A stretch of DNA of 64,000 nucleotides from Ktedonobacteraceae bacterium (GTDB lineage: Bacteria > Chloroflexota > Ktedonobacteria > Ktedonobacterales > Ktedonobacteraceae). Under the pieces are notes generated by a model. It did no database searches. It was not told where the DNA came from and was given only the letters and a program-made list of their open reading frames with translations. Location of the stretch: NCBI GenBank assembly GCA_035653615.1, contig DASRBN010000035.1, positions 248,001-312,000 on the forward strand. Direction: 5' to 3'. Each line of letters starts with the position of its first letter. Position 1 is the stretch's first letter. Positions 61,631-64,000 of this stretch are shown here, one piece after another. A program made the translations under genes and the position numbers.

Positions 61631-62761
61631 ATGGATAGAAATCCAATTGCGTTATCTGCTTATGGCCTCAATCTTCGCCGCGTAGTATTTCACGGAGCCT
61701 GTTGCATGGTATTCCTGCTGCTTGCCGGGTGCGCTTCTAACGCGCCTGCTTCAACCGCCGGTTCTGGAGCGTCCACGCCTAGACCGACAGCTACCGCGAC
61801 TATGGCTCCGACTGCCACCCCTACCCCGAATTTTCCAACGCTCTCCAAGGCGCTATTGACATACAATGGACACGGCAAGGCGGTTGTGGGGATAGCGTGG
61901 TCGCCGGATGGAAAGGAAATGGTCTCCGGCAGCGATGATTATACGGTGCAAGCCTGGAGTACGCAGACCGGAAAACAGGTCTGGAGTTATAACACCGGCA
62001 GCTATGTATTCGCGGTGGCATGGTCGCCGGATGGGAAAGAAATTGCCGCGGGCGGCGGCGATGGCTCGGTGACGCTGTTGAACGCTGCCACAGGCAAGCT
62101 CATCGCGAACTACACCGGACAGACCGGTTTCATTCAAGGGCTGGCGTGGTCGCCGGATAGCAAACGCATCGCTTCGGGCAGCGAGGATGGTACGGTGCTG
62201 GTGCGCGATGCTGCGAGCGGCAGGGTAATGGTGAACTATACGGGTCATAGCAGCGCTGTACAAAGGATTGCCTGGTCTCCCAATGGCACAGATATTGCCT
62301 CGGCCAGCTATGATGGCACCGTGCAAATCTGGAATGCTTCCAACGGGCAGCACGTGTTGACGTATAAGGGCAATGGAGCGCCTGTGTGGATGGTTGCCTG
62401 GTCGCCGGATGGAAAAAAGATCGTTTCAAGTACCGGAAGCGCAGGTACCAATGGCCCCGTCTCTTCCGGCAACACAGTAAAGGTGTGGGACGCGACAACA
62501 GGCCAGACGTTGCTGACATATACAGGATATGGGGATGCAAATAACATCTACGCGCTGGCATGGTCGCGTGATAGCAAACTGATTGCTTCCGGTGGGGACG
62601 ATAATATGGTGCGTATCTGGAACGCGACGACAGGGCAAACCATCATGGCGTACAAGGGGCATACAGATATCGTCTGGAACGTTGTGTGGTCGCCCGATGG
62701 CAAGCTGATTGCTTCGTGCAGCCAGGATGCCACCGTTCAGATCTGGCAGCCGCAGCTATAA
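61631..62761 (+). CDS. WD40-repeat lipoprotein
   Basis: 376 residues. The N-terminus is a lipoprotein signal (LLLAGC, lipid-modified Cys34), followed by a Thr/Pro/Ala-rich linker to about 75. The rest is seven WD40 repeats with very regular units (AWSPDGK, then GSDDYTVQAW-like ends), forming one complete seven-bladed propeller outside the membrane. Such proteins are protein-binding platforms; no enzyme motif is present. GGGAAGGACG precedes the ATG. The stop overlaps by 6 nt that of the convergent dehydratase gene. Confidence 0.92.
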   Translation: MDRNPIALSAYGLNLRRVVFHGACCMVFLLLAGCASNAPASTAGSGASTPRPTATATMAPTATPTPNFPTLSKALLTYNGHGKAVVGIAWSPDGKEMVSGSDDYTVQAWSTQTGKQVWSYNTGSYVFAVAWSPDGKEIAAGGGDGSVTLLNAATGKLIANYTGQTGFIQGLAWSPDSKRIASGSEDGTVLVRDAASGRVMVNYTGHSSAVQRIAWSPNGTDIASASYDGTVQIWNASNGQHVLTYKGNGAPVWMVAWSPDGKKIVSSTGSAGTNGPVSSGNTVKVWDATTGQTLLTYTGYGDANNIYALAWSRDSKLIASGGDDNMVRIWNATTGQTIMAYKGHTDIVWNVVWSPDGKLIASCSQDATVQIWQPQL

Positions 62762-63709
62762 GATCGTTTTTAAGGTTTCCAGGCTCAGATTGGCGCCGCA
62801 CAGGATCACCACCACGGTTTTATCCTGGAACCGCCGCGGTGTTTTCAGCAGTGCGGCGAGTGGAACGGCGGCTGCGCCCTCAATGAGCATGTGATGGGTC
62901 TCGATGCACAGGCGCATGGCCTGGCGAATCTCCGCTTCGGTGACGAGGATGTAGTCATCGACCAGGCGGCGGCAGAGTGGGAATGTAATCGCATCCTGCT
63001 CCACGCCGCCCGCCGTGCCATCCGAAAGTGTCGGCAGCGACTCCATCTCTAGAATACGCCCGGCCTGCACCGACTTTGCCATGACGGGCGAATGTTCCGG
63101 CGAGCAACCGATAATTTCTGCGCGCGGGAAAACGGTCTTTACATAGGCCGCAACGCCGGAGATCATTCCGCCGCCGCCGAGGGCCACCAGCACCACGTCG
63201 ATATGCTCCGCCTGACGGCATAGCTCGACGCCGATAGTGCCCTGACCGCCTATGACGTGCTCATCATTGTAAGGTGAGATATAGGCCATGCCGTGCTGCG
63301 CCGCGTAGGAACGAGCATAGGCCTCCGTCACCACGCAATCGCTGCCCCAGACCTGAATATCCGCGCCATAACTTCGAATAGCCCTCACCTTGATGGGAGA
63401 GGCATCTTCAGGCACAAAAATGGTGCCATGCATCTTGAGTGTATGCAATCCAAAAGCCACGGCGATGCCATGATTGCCGGAAGACGCGGCCACCACGCCC
63501 TTTTCCTTTTGTTGTGGTGCAAGCGAGAGGAGAGCATTCATAGCCCCGCGCACCTTAAACGAGCCGGTATATTGCAGGTTTTCCAGTTTCAAATACACCT
63601 GGCTTCCCGTTTGTTTGCTCAAGGAGAATGAATGCTCAAGCGGCGTCTCACGAATGGAAAGCCGGATGCGATGTTCCGCTCGCAAGACCTCCTGCACGAT
63701 ATCCATCAC
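62756..63709 (-). CDS. Threonine/serine dehydratase (PLP fold type II)
   Basis: 317 residues, catabolic TdcB-type length without the regulatory ACT-like domain of biosynthetic IlvA. It deaminates threonine to 2-oxobutanoate or serine to pyruvate. The Schiff-base Lys lies in GSFKVRGAMNALL, the substrate loop is SSGNHGIAVA, and the PLP phosphate loop is ALGGGGMISG. Serine racemases share these motifs, so racemase activity is possible. The start overlaps the stop of the DUF1330 gene by 4 nt, so the two are translationally coupled; the 3' end overlaps the WD40 gene by 6 nt. Confidence 0.93.
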   Translation of the reverse strand: MMDIVQEVLRAEHRIRLSIRETPLEHSFSLSKQTGSQVYLKLENLQYTGSFKVRGAMNALLSLAPQQKEKGVVAASSGNHGIAVAFGLHTLKMHGTIFVPEDASPIKVRAIRSYGADIQVWGSDCVVTEAYARSYAAQHGMAYISPYNDEHVIGGQGTIGVELCRQAEHIDVVLVALGGGGMISGVAAYVKTVFPRAEIIGCSPEHSPVMAKSVQAGRILEMESLPTLSDGTAGGVEQDAITFPLCRRLVDDYILVTEAEIRQAMRLCIETHHMLIEGAAAVPLAALLKTPRRFQDKTVVVILCGANLSLETLKTIL

Positions 63710-63996
63710 TGAAGCCCCTGTACTACCACGCCCTGGGTAAGGGCCGATTTCAGGCGGATATCTTTTATTGCCGTGTATTCTTCCGAGTTGTACCAGCGAT
63801 TGACCTGCTCGAGACTTTCAAACTCCAGGATCAGCACTCGCTTTGGATGCCAGTTGCCTTCTATGATAGCAACCGGTTTGCCGGCGGCGAGGACTTTTCC
63901 GCCATACTGGAGTATAGTTGGAACTACTCGCCTCTGGTATTCACGATAGCCCTCTGGATCAATAATTTCTTGCTCTGCGACGATGTAGACCGCCAT
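63706..63996 (-). CDS. DUF1330 domain protein
   Basis: 96 residues, the complete family length. Small ferredoxin-like alpha/beta fold; MAVYIVAEQEIIDPEGYREY at the start and the LILEFESLEQVNRWYNSEEY region are typical. The biochemical role of the family is unknown. It is first in a two-gene operon with the dehydratase (ATGA-type 4-nt overlap). Confidence 0.88.
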   Translation of the reverse strand: MAVYIVAEQEIIDPEGYREYQRRVVPTILQYGGKVLAAGKPVAIIEGNWHPKRVLILEFESLEQVNRWYNSEEYTAIKDIRLKSALTQGVVVQGLQ

Positions 63997-64000
63997 AGGT

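Overview
The window is bacterial chromosome at roughly 52-54% G+C. I infer a member of the Ktedonobacteria (Chloroflexota). The signs are large secreted beta-propeller and BNR-repeat proteins, NACHT/HEAT and WD40 proteins, LuxR-type regulators with TPR-like regions, non-ribosomal peptide synthetase (NRPS) genes beside ordinary housekeeping genes, and many small palindromic repeats, two of which are read through inside genes. No rRNA or ribosomal protein is present to confirm the taxon.

Region 1 (1-25.8 kb) is accessory. It opens with the 3' end of an erythromycin-esterase-like gene. A one-module NRPS (C-A-T) follows; after its carrier domain come two membrane helices and a thioredoxin-like CGPC domain. 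Next are a Wzx/MATE-type flippase, two tandem paralogous secreted beta-propellers and a secreted BNR/sialidase-fold protein. Then come NRPS genes on either side of a 0.7 kb divergent control region: leftward C-A-T and C-A-T-TE, with stop and start overlapping, and rightward a free-standing A-T protein followed by a 1057-residue serine hydroxymethyltransferase/aminomethyltransferase fusion. A-T, C-A-T and C-A-T-TE together could make a tripeptide. The fusion enzyme could supply or modify one building block. The C-A-T-TM-Trx protein may be a membrane-tethered accessory module.

Region 2 (25.8-38.4 kb) is mostly housekeeping: nucleoside hydrolase, cysE, an AlkA-like glycosylase, tRNA-His with a clear promoter and terminator, a relict of a peptide-binding protein gene, ftsH, a comF-type gene, a secreted cysteine-rich protein, two small membrane proteins, ogt, a VOC protein and a zinc-ribbon/FHA protein.

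Region 3 (38.4-44.6 kb) holds a complete IS630-family element. It has perfect 28-bp inverted repeats, a TA target duplication, a frameshifted transposase and a SUKH/SMI1-KNR4 passenger gene. It sits exactly in the stop codon of a second flippase, which is the last gene of a leftward envelope operon (nagZ-like, small membrane protein, flippase).

Region 4 (44.6-54.3 kb) is signalling and possible defence: a 1748-residue membrane NACHT-HEAT-coiled-coil protein, a four-helix membrane protein homologous to the membrane tail of the Ser/Thr kinase next to it, a dual-specificity phosphatase and an Rpn/PD-(D/E)XK-like protein.

Region 5 (54.3-64 kb) holds a phytoene-desaturase-like oxidoreductase, a 76-bp perfect palindrome, a threonine-aldolase-like enzyme whose 3' end overlaps an orphan DnaG-like CHC2/Toprim protein, a duplicated membrane protein, a LuxR regulator whose N-terminus is built from a mobile repeat, a WD40 lipoprotein, a threonine dehydratase and a DUF1330 protein.
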